This document shows positions 35,324 to 44,951 of a stretch of 64,000 nt of DNA, piece after piece; the first letter of the stretch is position 1, and the number at the start of each line of letters is the position of its first letter. Source of the stretch: JAIVJM01 sp963816985. Lineage in GTDB: Bacteria > Acidobacteriota > Blastocatellia > Pyrinomonadales > Pyrinomonadaceae. The stretch covers positions 4,774,001 to 4,838,000 of the forward strand of contig CAWFMF010000004.1 in the NCBI GenBank assembly GCA_963816985.1, in the 5' to 3' direction. Position numbers and translations under genes: made by a program. A model generated the notes under the pieces. That model saw only the letters and a program-made list of their open reading frames with translations, searched no databases and had not been told where the DNA came from.

Positions 35324-36734
35324 AAATCCTGTAGCCCCACGGGTCGAGCGAGACGGCGGGGAGGCCCGTCGTGCGAGTTCGCGCGGCGCGCTCCTGCGCG
35401 GAGGCGTCGGGCTTCAGAGGCTCGCGCGTGTCGGGCGTGATGTCGGTGTAGGACGCGCCGCCGTTCGACTCGACTGTGCCGACGAATGCTTGCGTCGAGA
35501 AGTTGATGGCGACGACGACCTCCTCCGCGCCCGCGCGTCGTGCGAAGGTCACGACGCGCGACTCGTCGGAGTTGCGGAGCCAGACGGTCTCGCCCTCGCG
35601 CAGGGGCGCGTGCGCTTTGCGGAGCGCGAGCATCCGCTGGTAGAAGCGCGGGAACTCCGGTCTTCGTTTGACGATGGGCCAGAAGATCATCAGCCGCTCG
35701 AAGAGCGCGGGGTCGCCCGACTCGGCGGTGTCGCCCACCTCCATTCCGTTGTAGAGCATCGGCACGCCGTCGAGCGTGAGCATCAAAGCCGAGGCCGCGA
35801 GCGCCGCCGGCTCGCCGAAGCGCGCGACGGCCCGCCGCTCGTCGTGGTTATCGCTGAAGCGCATCCGCAGCGCGCCGCGCGGGTACTTCGCCGCGTCCGA
35901 CTCCCAAGTGGCGCGGAAGGCCGAGGCGGGCTTGCGCCCGTGCAGCACGTCGTTGAGCGTGCCGTGCATCGGCCATGCGTAGTCGAAGTCGAAGGCACGC
36001 ACGAGGAGTTCCGGCCTGTCCGACTCGGCGAGCATGGCGATGTCCGGCTTGACGCGTTCGAGCGCCTCGCGCGCCTGCTCCCAGAAGTCCGCGGGCACTT
36101 CCGCCGCCACGTCGCAGCGGAAGCCGTCGAGGTCGAACTCGCGCACCCAGTGGACGAGCATGTCAATCATGTACTTCCGCAGGGCCGGGTTGTCGTAATT
36201 CAGCTCGGCCACGTCCGTCCAGTCGTGCGGCGAGTTGATGCGCCCCGTCGCCGCGTCGCGGACGTAGAACTCCGGCGTCTTCATCATCACGTTGTCCCAC
36301 GCGGTGTGGTTGGCCACGATATCAATGAAGACCTTCATCTCGCGGCGGTGCGCTTCGCGGACGAGCCGCTTGAAGTCTTCAGCCGTGCCGTAGTCCGGGT
36401 TGATGCCGTAGAAGTCGCGGACGGCGTAAGGGCTGCCGATGGTTCCCTTCTTCTTCTCCTGTCCGAGCGGGTGAATCGGCATCAGCCAGAGGATGTTGAC
36501 GCCCAGCTCCTTCAAGCGGTCGAGCTGCGCGGTGACGCCGTTAAAGTCGCCGCCCGCCGAGAAGACGCGCGGGAAGATTTCGTAGACCACTCCGCCGCGC
36601 ACCCACGCGGGGATGTCCGCGCGCACCGACTCTTTCGATACATCGCGCGTCTGTGCCCGCGAGATGGCGGCGGGTTGTAAGACGGAGACAAAGAAGGCGA
36701 GCGTGACCATCACGCGACAGAGCTTTGCGAACAT
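35298..36734 (-). CDS. GH13 alpha-amylase family enzyme, secreted
   Basis: This is a 478-residue alpha-amylase family protein with signal peptide (LAFFVSVLQPAAISRAQ). The catalytic TIM barrel contains VFIDIVANHTAWD (region I), nucleophile Asp in DLDGFRCDVAAEVP, acid/base Glu in MLAESDRPELL and transition-state Asp in FSDNHDERRAVARFG. A short beta C-domain follows. No N-terminal starch-binding module is present. Such enzymes hydrolyse alpha-1,4 bonds of maltodextrins. It is last in a minus-strand run with MFS, SDR, GH13, GH77 and GH13 genes, 62 bp after the MFS gene. The final residues (KRQSRER) come from the PAL fragment shared with the convergent gene. Confidence 0.9.
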   Translation of the reverse strand: MFAKLCRVMVTLAFFVSVLQPAAISRAQTRDVSKESVRADIPAWVRGGVVYEIFPRVFSAGGDFNGVTAQLDRLKELGVNILWLMPIHPLGQEKKKGTIGSPYAVRDFYGINPDYGTAEDFKRLVREAHRREMKVFIDIVANHTAWDNVMMKTPEFYVRDAATGRINSPHDWTDVAELNYDNPALRKYMIDMLVHWVREFDLDGFRCDVAAEVPADFWEQAREALERVKPDIAMLAESDRPELLVRAFDFDYAWPMHGTLNDVLHGRKPASAFRATWESDAAKYPRGALRMRFSDNHDERRAVARFGEPAALAASALMLTLDGVPMLYNGMEVGDTAESGDPALFERLMIFWPIVKRRPEFPRFYQRMLALRKAHAPLREGETVWLRNSDESRVVTFARRAGAEEVVVAINFSTQAFVGTVESNGGASYTDITPDTREPLKPDASAQERAARTRTTGLPAVSLDPWGYRIFKRQSRER

Positions 36735-36796
36735 CGTCGGACTTGTCCTTTCCTTCCTCGCTCTAAACTCGAATGGCTTTCGGGGCGTCGAAGCCT

Positions 36797-38215
36797 TCAG
36801 CGCTTTTCGTCATCCCCCTCGTCGTCTACCAGCCCTGTGCTTGGAACCGGCTGCGCCGTCATGGTCGGATGAAGCTGCGCGTCCTCGTCGGCGGCGATGA
36901 CGGCCCCCACTGGAACGTCGCCCGCCGTGTCGCGCACTATCAGCACCGAGAGCGCGGCCACCAAAAGGCTCACGCCGCCGAGCATCACGACGCGCAGCGG
37001 GCTGTTGCCGATGACGTTGTTGATGAGCCACGGCATGATGAACGACATCACGACCTGCGGGATGACGATGAAGAGGTTGAAGACGCCCATATAGACGCCC
37101 ATCCGCGTCGCCGGGACGGCGGTCGAGAGCAGCACGTAGGGCATCGAGAGGATCGAGGCCCAAGCGATGCCGACGCCCGCCATCGAGAGCCAGAGCATGT
37201 ACTTGTCCTGTATGAAGTAGACCGAAAGCAGTCCGAGGCCGCCGCAGACGAGCGCGATCATGTGGACGGCCTTGCGGCTCGTCAGGTCGGCGAGCTTCGG
37301 GATGAGGAAGGCGACGGCGAAGCAGACGACGTTGTAGACGGCGAAGCAGACGCCGCCCCACTCCGTCCCCGCACGGAAGAGCGGCGAGTTCTCGTCGGGC
37401 GCGCCGAAGACGTTGCGCGCCACCGTCAGCCCGAAGAACTGCCACATGCACGGCAGCCCGAACCACGTGAAGAACTGGACGACCGCCAGTTGCTTCATCG
37501 TCGGCGGCATCTGGCTGATCGAGTGGAAGATTTCCCCGAAGCCCGCCAGACACCCCCGCCGCTCGCGCTTCATCCGCTCGAAGGCGGCCATGTCTTCGGG
37601 CGGGTACTCCTTCGTCGAGAAGACCGTCCAGAGGACTGCGAGCAGGAAGGCGAACCCGCCGACATAGAACGCGTACTGCGTCGAGATGGGGATGCCGCTG
37701 GCGAGGACGCCCGTCACGCCCGCCGCCGTCAGGATGAACGGCAGGGCGTTGGCGAGCGTCTGGCCGACGCCGATGAAGAAGCTCTGCGTGACGAAGCCGA
37801 CCGTGCGCTGCTCGGCGGGGAGCTTATCAGCGACGAAGGCGCGGAACGGCTCCATCGTGATGTTGATGCTCGCGTCCAGAATCCAGAGCAGACCCGCCGC
37901 CATCCAGACCGTGCCGGAGTTAGGCATAAAGAAGAGGCAGATGCTGGCGATGATGGCCCCGACGAGGAAGTACGGGCGGCGGCGACCGAGGCGGTTCCAT
38001 GTGCGGTCGCTCATCGAGCCGACGATTGGCTGGATGACGAGCCCCGTAATCGGCCCCGCGAGCCAGAGGTACGGCAGGTTGCTCTCTTCGGCCCCAAGGT
38101 ACTTGTAGATGGGGCTCATGTTCGCCTGCTGGAGCCCCCAGCCGAACTGGATGCCCAAAAAGCCGAAGCTCATGTTCCAGATTTGCCAGAAGCTCAGGCG
38201 TGGTTTCTCGCGCAT
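36797..38215 (-). CDS. MFS sugar transporter, SLC45-like
   Basis: This is a 472-residue permease with 12 predicted membrane segments and the loop motif DRTWNRLGRRRPYFLVG between TM2 and TM3. A starting segment FWQIWNMSFGFLGIQFGWGL is characteristic of the SLC45/GPH-related maltose-sucrose transporters found beside bacterial GH13 genes. It probably imports maltose or maltodextrins across the inner membrane by proton symport. AAGGAG stands 6 nt before the ATG. Position between an SDR gene and a secreted GH13 gene in the maltodextrin run supports the substrate assignment, which is otherwise inference. The C-terminal 40 residues are polar and unstructured. Confidence 0.88.
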   Translation of the reverse strand: MREKPRLSFWQIWNMSFGFLGIQFGWGLQQANMSPIYKYLGAEESNLPYLWLAGPITGLVIQPIVGSMSDRTWNRLGRRRPYFLVGAIIASICLFFMPNSGTVWMAAGLLWILDASINITMEPFRAFVADKLPAEQRTVGFVTQSFFIGVGQTLANALPFILTAAGVTGVLASGIPISTQYAFYVGGFAFLLAVLWTVFSTKEYPPEDMAAFERMKRERRGCLAGFGEIFHSISQMPPTMKQLAVVQFFTWFGLPCMWQFFGLTVARNVFGAPDENSPLFRAGTEWGGVCFAVYNVVCFAVAFLIPKLADLTSRKAVHMIALVCGGLGLLSVYFIQDKYMLWLSMAGVGIAWASILSMPYVLLSTAVPATRMGVYMGVFNLFIVIPQVVMSFIMPWLINNVIGNSPLRVVMLGGVSLLVAALSVLIVRDTAGDVPVGAVIAADEDAQLHPTMTAQPVPSTGLVDDEGDDEKR

Positions 38216-38233
38216 GTCGGTCTCCTTCGGAGA

Positions 38234-38350
38234 AGCTGTTAGCTGTTAGCTTTCAGCTTTCCACCTCTTGCGAACGTTGATGAGTTCAACTCACTCGCAT
38301 TGAGCGTCGTCTTTGTTTGGCTGAAAGCTAAAAGCTCATAGCTGACAGCT
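38234..38350. repeat. Heptad inverted repeat, word AGCTGTT
   Basis: The left arm (38234-38260) reads AGCTGTT twice then AGCTTTC units. The right arm (38318-38350) is a partly diverged complement (AGCTAAA, AGCTCAT, AGCTGAC), all in 7-nt steps. The right arm reaches into the SDR stop codon. Confidence 0.8.
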
Positions 38351-39074
38351 ATCTCGCATAAATGTTGATGTCTTCGAGCACGACCTCGCGGTCGAGCGAG
38401 AGCGCGTAGAGGAGCGTGCGCGCCATGTTCGAGACGTGGACGAAGCCGGGGCGCGGGCTCTCGTCCGGGCTGGTCTGCTCCACGTCCACGAGCCCCGGAC
38501 AGAAGTTGAAGACGCGGACGTTCGCGCCCGTCTTGCGCACGTGGTCGCGCACCGATTCGGCGAAGCCGAGCAAGCCCCACTTCGAGGCGCAGTATGAGGG
38601 CACGTCGGCGTAGCCGTGCTTCCCTGCCTGCGACGAAACGTTGACGATGTCGCCGAACTCCTGCCGCGTCATCAAAGGCAGCGCCGCGCGCACGAGCCAC
38701 ATCGCGCCCTTCAGGTTCGTCTCCAGAACCTTGTCCCAACCGTCCCCGGAAATCTCCTCGACCGTCTCCGCGACGGCGAGGCCGGAGTTATTGACGAGCA
38801 CGTCAACCGAGCCGAGACGCCCGACGGCATGACCGATTAACTCCTCGCACTGCCCGCGCTCGCGCACGTCGAACTCGTAAGGGAAGACGAGTTCCGCGCC
38901 CCTCTCGCGGTTAATCTCGTCCGCCGCGCGCCTCAAAACGTCGCCGCGCCGCGAGGCGATGACGACCCGCGCCCCGGCCCCGGCGAGAGCCTCCGTGAAG
39001 GCGCGACCGATGCCCGTCGCGCCGCCCGTCACGACGGCGACCTGCTCCGAAAGAGGCTTTGTTTTAAGTGCCAT
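38349..39074 (-). CDS. SDR family NAD(P)-dependent oxidoreductase
   Basis: This is a 241-residue classical short-chain dehydrogenase. The cofactor motif is VVTGGATGIGRAF (TGxxxGxG). It also has VLVNNSG in place of the usual NNAG, and the catalytic Ser-Tyr-Lys set in NVSSQAG ... PSYCASK. Arg residues after beta2 (IASRRGD) favour NADP(H) over NAD. The substrate is unknown: a sugar or polyol is suggested only by its place between GH13 and MFS genes in the maltodextrin run. The gap to the upstream GH13 gene is 30 bp, so the two are almost surely co-transcribed. The protein stops a little short of typical 250-residue SDRs. Confidence 0.9.
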   Translation of the reverse strand: MALKTKPLSEQVAVVTGGATGIGRAFTEALAGAGARVVIASRRGDVLRRAADEINRERGAELVFPYEFDVRERGQCEELIGHAVGRLGSVDVLVNNSGLAVAETVEEISGDGWDKVLETNLKGAMWLVRAALPLMTRQEFGDIVNVSSQAGKHGYADVPSYCASKWGLLGFAESVRDHVRKTGANVRVFNFCPGLVDVEQTSPDESPRPGFVHVSNMARTLLYALSLDREVVLEDINIYAR

Positions 39075-39104
39075 CTTAAAATCTCAACAACAACGCGAGG
39101 CGTC

Positions 39105-41070
39105 TTATCTCGCCACCAAAATGCTCGCCGCGCGGGCGGGCAGAGTCACGCGCGTCGCGCCGACCGTGACGCGAATCTCGCCGCTCAAAACTTCGAGGCG
39201 GTCAACGAGGCGCGCGCCGTCGTTGATGCCCGCTTGGCTCGCGTCGAACTCGAAGGTGGCGGGCTTCGTGTCGTTGTTGAAGACGATGAGGACGGTCTGC
39301 CCGCCGAGCACGCGCGCGAAGACGGCCTGCTGCTCCTCGTCGTAGAGGTGCAGCGTCGAGCCGTGACGCAACGCGGGCAGTTCGGCGCGCAGGCGCGCGA
39401 GGCGTTGCAGGTGGTTGAAAACGTCGTTCTCCGTCGGCGTGCGTCCCTCCTTCGTAAAAGCGTTGCGGGCGTCGTTGGGGAAGCCGCCGGGGAAGTCTCG
39501 GCGGTTGTCGGGGTCGCCGCCGCCGGGCATCGCCAGCTCGTCGCCGTAGTAGAGCAAGGGCGTGCCGCGCGCCGTCATCATGAAAGTCTGCGCGAGCTTC
39601 AAGCCTTCGACGGTCGCTCCCTTCTCGTTCATGAAGCGTTCCATGTCGTGGACGCCGATGAAGGGGACGAGGACGCGCGGGTTCGGGTAGAGGTGGTCGT
39701 GCGCGAGCACCTGCGCGACCTTGCGCACCGACTGCCCCTTGGCGAAGGCGTCGCGGACGGCGTAGAAGAGCGCGAAGTCGTAGAGCGTGTCAATCCCTGT
39801 GTCTATGCCGTCGTGCCCGGCGCGGCCCCTCTGGAAATAAGCGAGGAGCGCGGGGTCGCCGTCGAAGAGTTCGCCGAGGATGTTGACGCGCGGGTACTCG
39901 GCGCGGATGGCCTGCGACCAGTCGCGCCAGAAGTGGCGCGGGACGTGCGGCAGTGTGTCCATGCGGACGGCGTCGAAGCCGACGTGGCCGAGCCACCAGA
40001 GCGTGTTCTGGATGAGGTAGCGGCGGACTTCTTCGTCGTCCTGATTGAGGTCGGGGAGGATGTCTATGAACCAGCCTTCGAGGTTGCGCCGCCGCGTCGC
40101 CTCCGAGGCGTTCGGGTCCATCGTCGTCCACTTCTGCCAGTTGTTCGAGAGGTGATTTTCGACCGTGCCGTAGAACCACGTCGGCGTCGGCCTGTCCGTC
40201 GCCCACGGGTGATAAGGGCTCGTGTGGTTGGCTATCTGGTCTTGAATCACCTTGAGGCCGAGGGCGTGCGCCTTGTCCACCAGCTCTTTCAACTTGGGCA
40301 GGTCGCCGTAATGCTCTTCGACGCCGTAGAAGTCAATCGCGCCGTAGCCGTGGTAAGCGGTCGTCGGTCGCTTCGGCCCGCCTTCGACTTCCGGGTACAT
40401 CTCGCGCTCGTCGAGCCGGTCGGTGTTGTCGTAGACGGGGTTAATCCAGATGGCCGTCACGCCGAGGGCTTTGAGGTACGGCAGGCGGTTGATGATGCCC
40501 TGAAAGTCTCCGCCGTGGTAGTAGCGACCCTTGGTGCGGTCGAGGAGGCCGGGCGACTTCGAGGGGTTGTTGTTGGAAGCGTCGCCGTCGGCGAAGCGGT
40601 CGGGCATGATGAAGTAGATGACGTCATCGGTCGTAAAGCCCTGAAAGCGACCCGCGCGTGCGAGTGGGGCTGAAATCTCGAAGGCGAAGTCGGTCGCGCC
40701 GTGCTGGTTGCGCAAGGCGGATGTTGCGTTTGCCGGGGCGCGCGGTGGGCTCGACATACACGTCGAGGAAGAGATACGTGCCGCGCTCGTTGGCGCGCAC
40801 GAGGCCCGTCGTGATGCCGACTTCCCTGCTGCCCGTCGCGGTCGCGGGAGTGAAACTGATGGCCTCGACGCGCGCGCCTTCGAGGCCGCGCCCGCGAATC
40901 AAAAGGCGCACGGGGTTAATCGAATGTCCGGCCCACCAGTTCGGCGGGTCAACCTTGAGCACTTCGGGCCGCCCCTGCGCGGCGCAGAGCGAGGCGGCGA
41001 CGAAGATAAACGACAGGAGGAGCGAAAGTCGTCGGAGAGAGTGAAATAGCACGGCTTTCATCAACATCAT
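39105..41070 (-). pseudogene. GH13 amylase/cyclomaltodextrinase-like gene with a frameshift near 40715
   Basis: The gene is split between two frames. Reading from ATG 41070, the first part gives a signal peptide (LLLSFIFVAASLCAAQG) and the N-terminal Ig-like domain (VLKVDPPNWWAGHSINPVRL, GTYLFLDVYVEPTARPG), then loses phase at NIRL. The second frame resumes with RNQHGATDFAFEI and holds the whole catalytic barrel: DDVIYFIMPDRFADGD, nucleophile in GFDAVRMDTLPH, acid/base in NILGELFDG, and FIGVHDMERFM. Comparison with the intact paralogue at 42936-44846 shows one extra base (CTTGCG for CTGCG) near 40714-40716. The catalytic frame alone is open to 40757 but would lack export signal and N-domain. 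The frameshift may be natural or a base-calling error. Confidence 0.8.
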
Positions 41071-41082
41071 GGCGGATAAATT

Positions 41083-41154
41083 TGTAGGGGCAGGGCTTGT
41101 CCCTGCCCGTGTCTTGTTGACGAAAGACGGGCAGGGACAAGCCCTGCCCCTACA
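41083..41154. repeat. Perfect inverted repeat, GTAGGGGCAGGGCTTGTCCC type
   Basis: Two 28-bp perfect arms (41083-41110, 41127-41154) surround a 16-nt loop. The sequence type is frequent in intergenic DNA of many GC-rich bacteria. It lies 13 bp upstream of the frameshifted GH13 start. Confidence 0.85.
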
Positions 41155-41228
41155 GTCTTCGGACAGTTGTATGTCGGAATCGGAAGTTACTCGAATGTTG
41201 GTTCGCATAAATTTCAGCCGAAGGGCTC

Positions 41229-42818
41229 TCAGCCCCAGTTCTGCTTCGATTCGTAGCTCTCAGCCGTGTGCTCCGGCCTCTCGGTGATGGCGGGGAAGCG
41301 ACCGTAAAGCTCGGCCATGCGCCGCAGACGCGCGCCGAGTTCGACGGTCAAGTCCCCGGCGCGGAAACGCCAAGACCAGTTGCCGGACATCGTGGCGGGC
41401 GTGTTCATGCGTGCGGCGGAGCCGAGGCCGAGCACGTCCTGCAAGGGGACGAGCACGGTGTCGGCGACCGAGGCGATGACGGCGCGGATGAAGTCCCATT
41501 GAATCTCCGCGCCGTCCGATTGAAGGTAGTCGAGGCAGAACCGACGCTCGCGCTCTATCTGCGCGGCGCTGCGGACGGAGGAAGAGCCCCCGGCCTCGCT
41601 CTCATACCAGCCGACCGCCGTGTCGTTGTCGTGCGTGCCCGTATAAGCGACGGCGTTGCGGACGTAGTTGTGCGGGAGGTCTTTGTTCGTCAGGTCGCTG
41701 CTGAAGGCGAACTGGAAGATACGCATGCCGGGGAAGTCGAACTCGTCGCGCAGGGCGATAACATCGGGCGTGATAAAGCCGAGGTCTTCGGCGATGATGG
41801 GGAGACGACCGAGCGCCTCTTTGATTGAATGGAAAAGTTCGGAGCCGGGCGCGAAGACCCAACGCCCGCGCTCGGCGGTCTCGTCGCCGCCGGGTATCTC
41901 CCAGAAGGCGGCGAAGCCCCGGAAGTGGTCAACGCGGATGATGTCCACGAACCTGAGCGCGGCGCGCATCCGCTCGACCCACCACTTGAAGCCGTCGGCG
42001 CGCATCCGCTCCCAGTCGTAAATCGGGTTGCCCCAGAGCTGCCCCGTGCGGCTGAAGTAGTCGGGCGGGACTCCGGCGACGAAGAGGGGCTTGCCCAACT
42101 CGTCCAACTTGAAAAGGTCTGGGTGCGACCACACGTCCGCCGAGTCGTGCGCGACGAAGATGGGGATGTCGCCGATAATCTTAATCCCCTTCTCGCGGCA
42201 GTACGCGCGCAAACGCGCCCACTGGCGGAAGAAGAGATACTGCGTGAACTGGACGGCCTCAATCTCTCCGGCGAGGCGAGCGCGCGCGGCGTCGAGCGCG
42301 GGGGGCTCGCGCCTGATTAACTCCGGCTCCCACTCCGTCCAAGCCACCTCGCCGCGCTCGGTCTTCAACGCGCGGTAGAGCGCGTAGTCTTCGAGCCAGT
42401 CCGATTCCTCGCGCCTAAACTCCTCGAACTCGGCGCGCGTGCCGGCGTCGCCCGCACTCTTAAAATTCTCGAAGGCTTTGGCGAGCAGCGCGCTCTTGAA
42501 CTCGATGGCGCTGCCGTATTCAACCCGCTCGTCTTCGAAGTGAGGAGCACCGGCAAGGTCTTCATCAACAAGAAGTCCCTGCTCGACGAGCAGCTCAGGG
42601 CTGACGAGCAAAGTGTTCCCGGCGAAGGCCGAGAAGCACTGGTACGGCGAGTTGCCGTAGCCGGTCGGCCCAAGCGGGAGCACTTGCCAGAGCGTCTGCC
42701 CCGCCGCCGCCAAGAAGTCCACGAAGGCGTAAGCCTCGCGCCCCAAGTCGCCCACGCCGAAGCGCCCCGGCAAAGAAGTCGGGTGCAAAAGAATCCCACT
42801 CGCTCTCGGAAAACTCAC
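41229..42818 (-). CDS. malQ: 4-alpha-glucanotransferase (GH77, amylomaltase)
   Basis: This 529-residue cytoplasmic enzyme disproportionates maltodextrins, moving glucan units between chains and releasing glucose. Conserved GH77 features: GILLHPTSLPGRFGVGDLG at the N-terminus, nucleophile Asp in IIRVDHFRGFAAFWEIP, acid/base Glu in PIIAEDLGFITPDV, third Asp in YTGTHDNDTAVGWY. I set the start at GTG 42818 (MSFPRASG) because GGAGG lies 5 nt before it; the in-frame TTG at 42830 overlaps that ribosome binding site. Length is normal for bacterial amylomaltases. It lies between two GH13 genes in the maltodextrin run. Confidence 0.93.
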   Translation of the reverse strand: MSFPRASGILLHPTSLPGRFGVGDLGREAYAFVDFLAAAGQTLWQVLPLGPTGYGNSPYQCFSAFAGNTLLVSPELLVEQGLLVDEDLAGAPHFEDERVEYGSAIEFKSALLAKAFENFKSAGDAGTRAEFEEFRREESDWLEDYALYRALKTERGEVAWTEWEPELIRREPPALDAARARLAGEIEAVQFTQYLFFRQWARLRAYCREKGIKIIGDIPIFVAHDSADVWSHPDLFKLDELGKPLFVAGVPPDYFSRTGQLWGNPIYDWERMRADGFKWWVERMRAALRFVDIIRVDHFRGFAAFWEIPGGDETAERGRWVFAPGSELFHSIKEALGRLPIIAEDLGFITPDVIALRDEFDFPGMRIFQFAFSSDLTNKDLPHNYVRNAVAYTGTHDNDTAVGWYESEAGGSSSVRSAAQIERERRFCLDYLQSDGAEIQWDFIRAVIASVADTVLVPLQDVLGLGSAARMNTPATMSGNWSWRFRAGDLTVELGARLRRMAELYGRFPAITERPEHTAESYESKQNWG

Positions 42819-42831
42819 GTCAACCTCCAAA

Positions 42832-42951
42832 GGCCGTAAACCGTGACAGGTGACAGGTGACAGGAGAAATGCAATTCCTTCTTGTCACGGTTTACGGTTT
42901 ACCGTTCACGGCTTTTTCTTGTCACCTGTCACGGTTCACGGTTCACGGACT
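42832..42951. repeat. Heptad inverted repeat, words GTGACAG and ACGGTTC
   Basis: GTGACAG is repeated three times in tandem near 42843-42863. Beyond a short gap, ACGGTTT/ACGGTTC words run from about 42887 to 42949, complementary to the left arm. The stop codon and last residues (REP) of the GH13 gene at 42936 are encoded by this element. Confidence 0.75.
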
Positions 42952-44846
42952 TTATATGCCACGGCGGTTCTCGCGGGCACCTTTATCTTCCACGCTCCGG
43001 ACGCGGCGACGGGCCGGTCTCTGGCTGCGAGGAGCGGCTCAAGGCGTGCGCCGTCGGGGGCGTCGAGGTATTCGGCGGGGAAACTTATCTCCTTCGGCGT
43101 GGGGGCGCGGTTGAAGGCGATGACGATGGTTTCCGCGCGGTCGCGGCGGGCGAAGGCGTAAGCGTCGTCGTCGAAGAAGAGGTCAACGGTCGCGCCGCGC
43201 CGGACGGACGAATGCTCGCGCCGGAGACGGAGCCAGTCGCGCGTCCACTCGAACATGCGGCGCTCGTTCGGAGTCCTTTGCGAAGGGTTGAGAATGTCGC
43301 GGCGGTCGCCGGGGAAGCCGCCGGGGAAGTCGCGGCGGTTGTCGGGGTCTTCGCCGCCTTCCATACCGAACTCCTCGCCGTAGTAGATTTGCGGCGTGCC
43401 GCGCACCGAAAGCACAAAGGCCATGTGGAGCATCGCGCCTTCGAGCGTCGCGCCTTCCAAAGACATAAAGCGGCGCGTGTCGTGGTTGTTCTGCATCACG
43501 ACGAGGCGCGAGGCGTCGGGGTAGAGCGCGTCGTACTTCAAGGCATCGCGCAGCGCGCGCGCGGGCCGCTTGCCCGTGAACACGTCGAGCGAGGTCTGCC
43601 ACACGGGGAAGTCGAAAACGGCGTCGAGCGCGGTGTCTATACCGTCCCATCCCGCGCGCCCGCCCATGAAGAAACTGGTGTGCGCGGGGTCGCGGTCGAA
43701 GACCTCGCCGACCATCCAGAAGTCTTCGTACTCTCGGTCGAGCGCGCGGGAGAGGTCGCGGATGAAGGCGCGCGGCATGTACTGGATGGTGTCCTGACGG
43801 ATGCCGTCAATCCCCGCAGTCTCGACCCACCAGAGCGCGTTCTGAATCTCGTAGCGCGCCACCTCCGGCTCGTCCTGATTCACGTCCGGCAAGTCGTCGG
43901 AGAACCATCCGTCGAGCGTCGGTCGCCGCGCCGCAGCGTGCGCGTTGGGCGAAAGAAGAAGGTCTGAGCGGAAGGGGTTATTGACGTGCTTCGCAAGCGA
44001 GCCGTGAAACCAGTTGTCGAGCGGCGGGCTCGTCGTCCAGGGGTGTTGCGAGCCGACGTGGTTGGCGACCTGATCCTGTATGACCTTGATGCCGAGCGCG
44101 TGCGCCTTGTCTACCAGTTCGCGCAGCGCCGAGAGGTCGCCGAAGTGGTCTTCGACGGCGTAGTAATCAACCGCGTGATAGCCGTGATAGTAGGTGTTCG
44201 GACACCAGGGCTTGTCGCAGCGGTTGACGCCGTTCCAGTTGTCGTACCACGGCGTGAGCCAGATGGCCGTGACGCCGAGTTCTTTGAGGTACGGGAGGCG
44301 GCTCATGACGCCGCGAAAATCTCCGCCGTGGTAGGAGCGCGGGTTCGTGCGGTCGCGCGCTTCGGGCGTGCTGCCGGGGGGCGAGTTGTTGGAAGTGTCG
44401 CCGTCGGCGAAGCGGTCGGGCATGATGAGGTAAATCACGTCGTCGTTCGTGACGGCGCGGAAAGACTGCTGGCGGTCTCGACGCTCCGCGAGACGGAAGG
44501 GGACGGTCGCGCGGCCCTGCGGTGTCTCGACATTGAGGGAGTAGTCGCCGGGCCGGGCCGTGGGTGCGACGTGAACGTTGACGAAGAGGTACGTCCCTTG
44601 TGGGTTGACGAGGACGCCGGAGACTTCAGTCCCTTCGCGCGCGGGCGTGACGCGCGCGCCGTGCAGCCCGGAGCCGCGCACGAGCAGCCGCACGGGGTTG
44701 ACCGTGTGCCCCGCCCACCACGAAGGCGGCTCCACTTTGGAGACCTGCGGCGCGGCGGTCTGCGCGTGCGCGAAGGAGACCGCGCACAAGAGTAGAAGGC
44801 ACGCCGCCGACGTGTCTCGCAGAAGGTTTGAGGCTCTTTGTCTCAT
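42936..44846 (-). CDS. GH13 cyclomaltodextrinase/neopullulanase-like amylase, secreted
   Basis: This is a 636-residue enzyme. Signal peptide SAACLLLLCAVSFAHAQ is followed by the cyclomaltodextrinase-type N-terminal domain (about 32-120; VEPPSWWAGHTVNPVRLLVR) and a TIM barrel. The barrel carries DDVIYLIMPDRFADGD, nucleophile Asp in GIDGIRQDTIQYMP, acid/base Glu in FWMVGEVFD and Asp in MQNNHDTRRFMS. A C-terminal beta domain follows. Related enzymes (SusA type) act in the periplasm on cyclodextrins, pullulan or starch oligomers. It is the intact paralogue of the frameshifted gene two positions downstream. The gene lies between the TPR gene (105 bp upstream) and malQ. Confidence 0.92.
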   Translation of the reverse strand: MRQRASNLLRDTSAACLLLLCAVSFAHAQTAAPQVSKVEPPSWWAGHTVNPVRLLVRGSGLHGARVTPAREGTEVSGVLVNPQGTYLFVNVHVAPTARPGDYSLNVETPQGRATVPFRLAERRDRQQSFRAVTNDDVIYLIMPDRFADGDTSNNSPPGSTPEARDRTNPRSYHGGDFRGVMSRLPYLKELGVTAIWLTPWYDNWNGVNRCDKPWCPNTYYHGYHAVDYYAVEDHFGDLSALRELVDKAHALGIKVIQDQVANHVGSQHPWTTSPPLDNWFHGSLAKHVNNPFRSDLLLSPNAHAAARRPTLDGWFSDDLPDVNQDEPEVARYEIQNALWWVETAGIDGIRQDTIQYMPRAFIRDLSRALDREYEDFWMVGEVFDRDPAHTSFFMGGRAGWDGIDTALDAVFDFPVWQTSLDVFTGKRPARALRDALKYDALYPDASRLVVMQNNHDTRRFMSLEGATLEGAMLHMAFVLSVRGTPQIYYGEEFGMEGGEDPDNRRDFPGGFPGDRRDILNPSQRTPNERRMFEWTRDWLRLRREHSSVRRGATVDLFFDDDAYAFARRDRAETIVIAFNRAPTPKEISFPAEYLDAPDGARLEPLLAARDRPVAASGAWKIKVPARTAVAYKVREP

Positions 44847-44951
44847 CTCGTCTTGAAGTGCGAACGCACGGCGGGCAGACTTCGGCCCCGCGTGTTTTTA
44901 GTTACTTCATTAAAAAAACTTCTGCGCCGCCTGCGACTCGCGCCCGGACGC

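Noticed and set aside
35226..42320. Several plus-strand frames of 200-490 codons over the GH13, MFS and GH77 genes
   Set aside because: All mirror well-conserved minus-strand enzymes and have biased, motif-free products.
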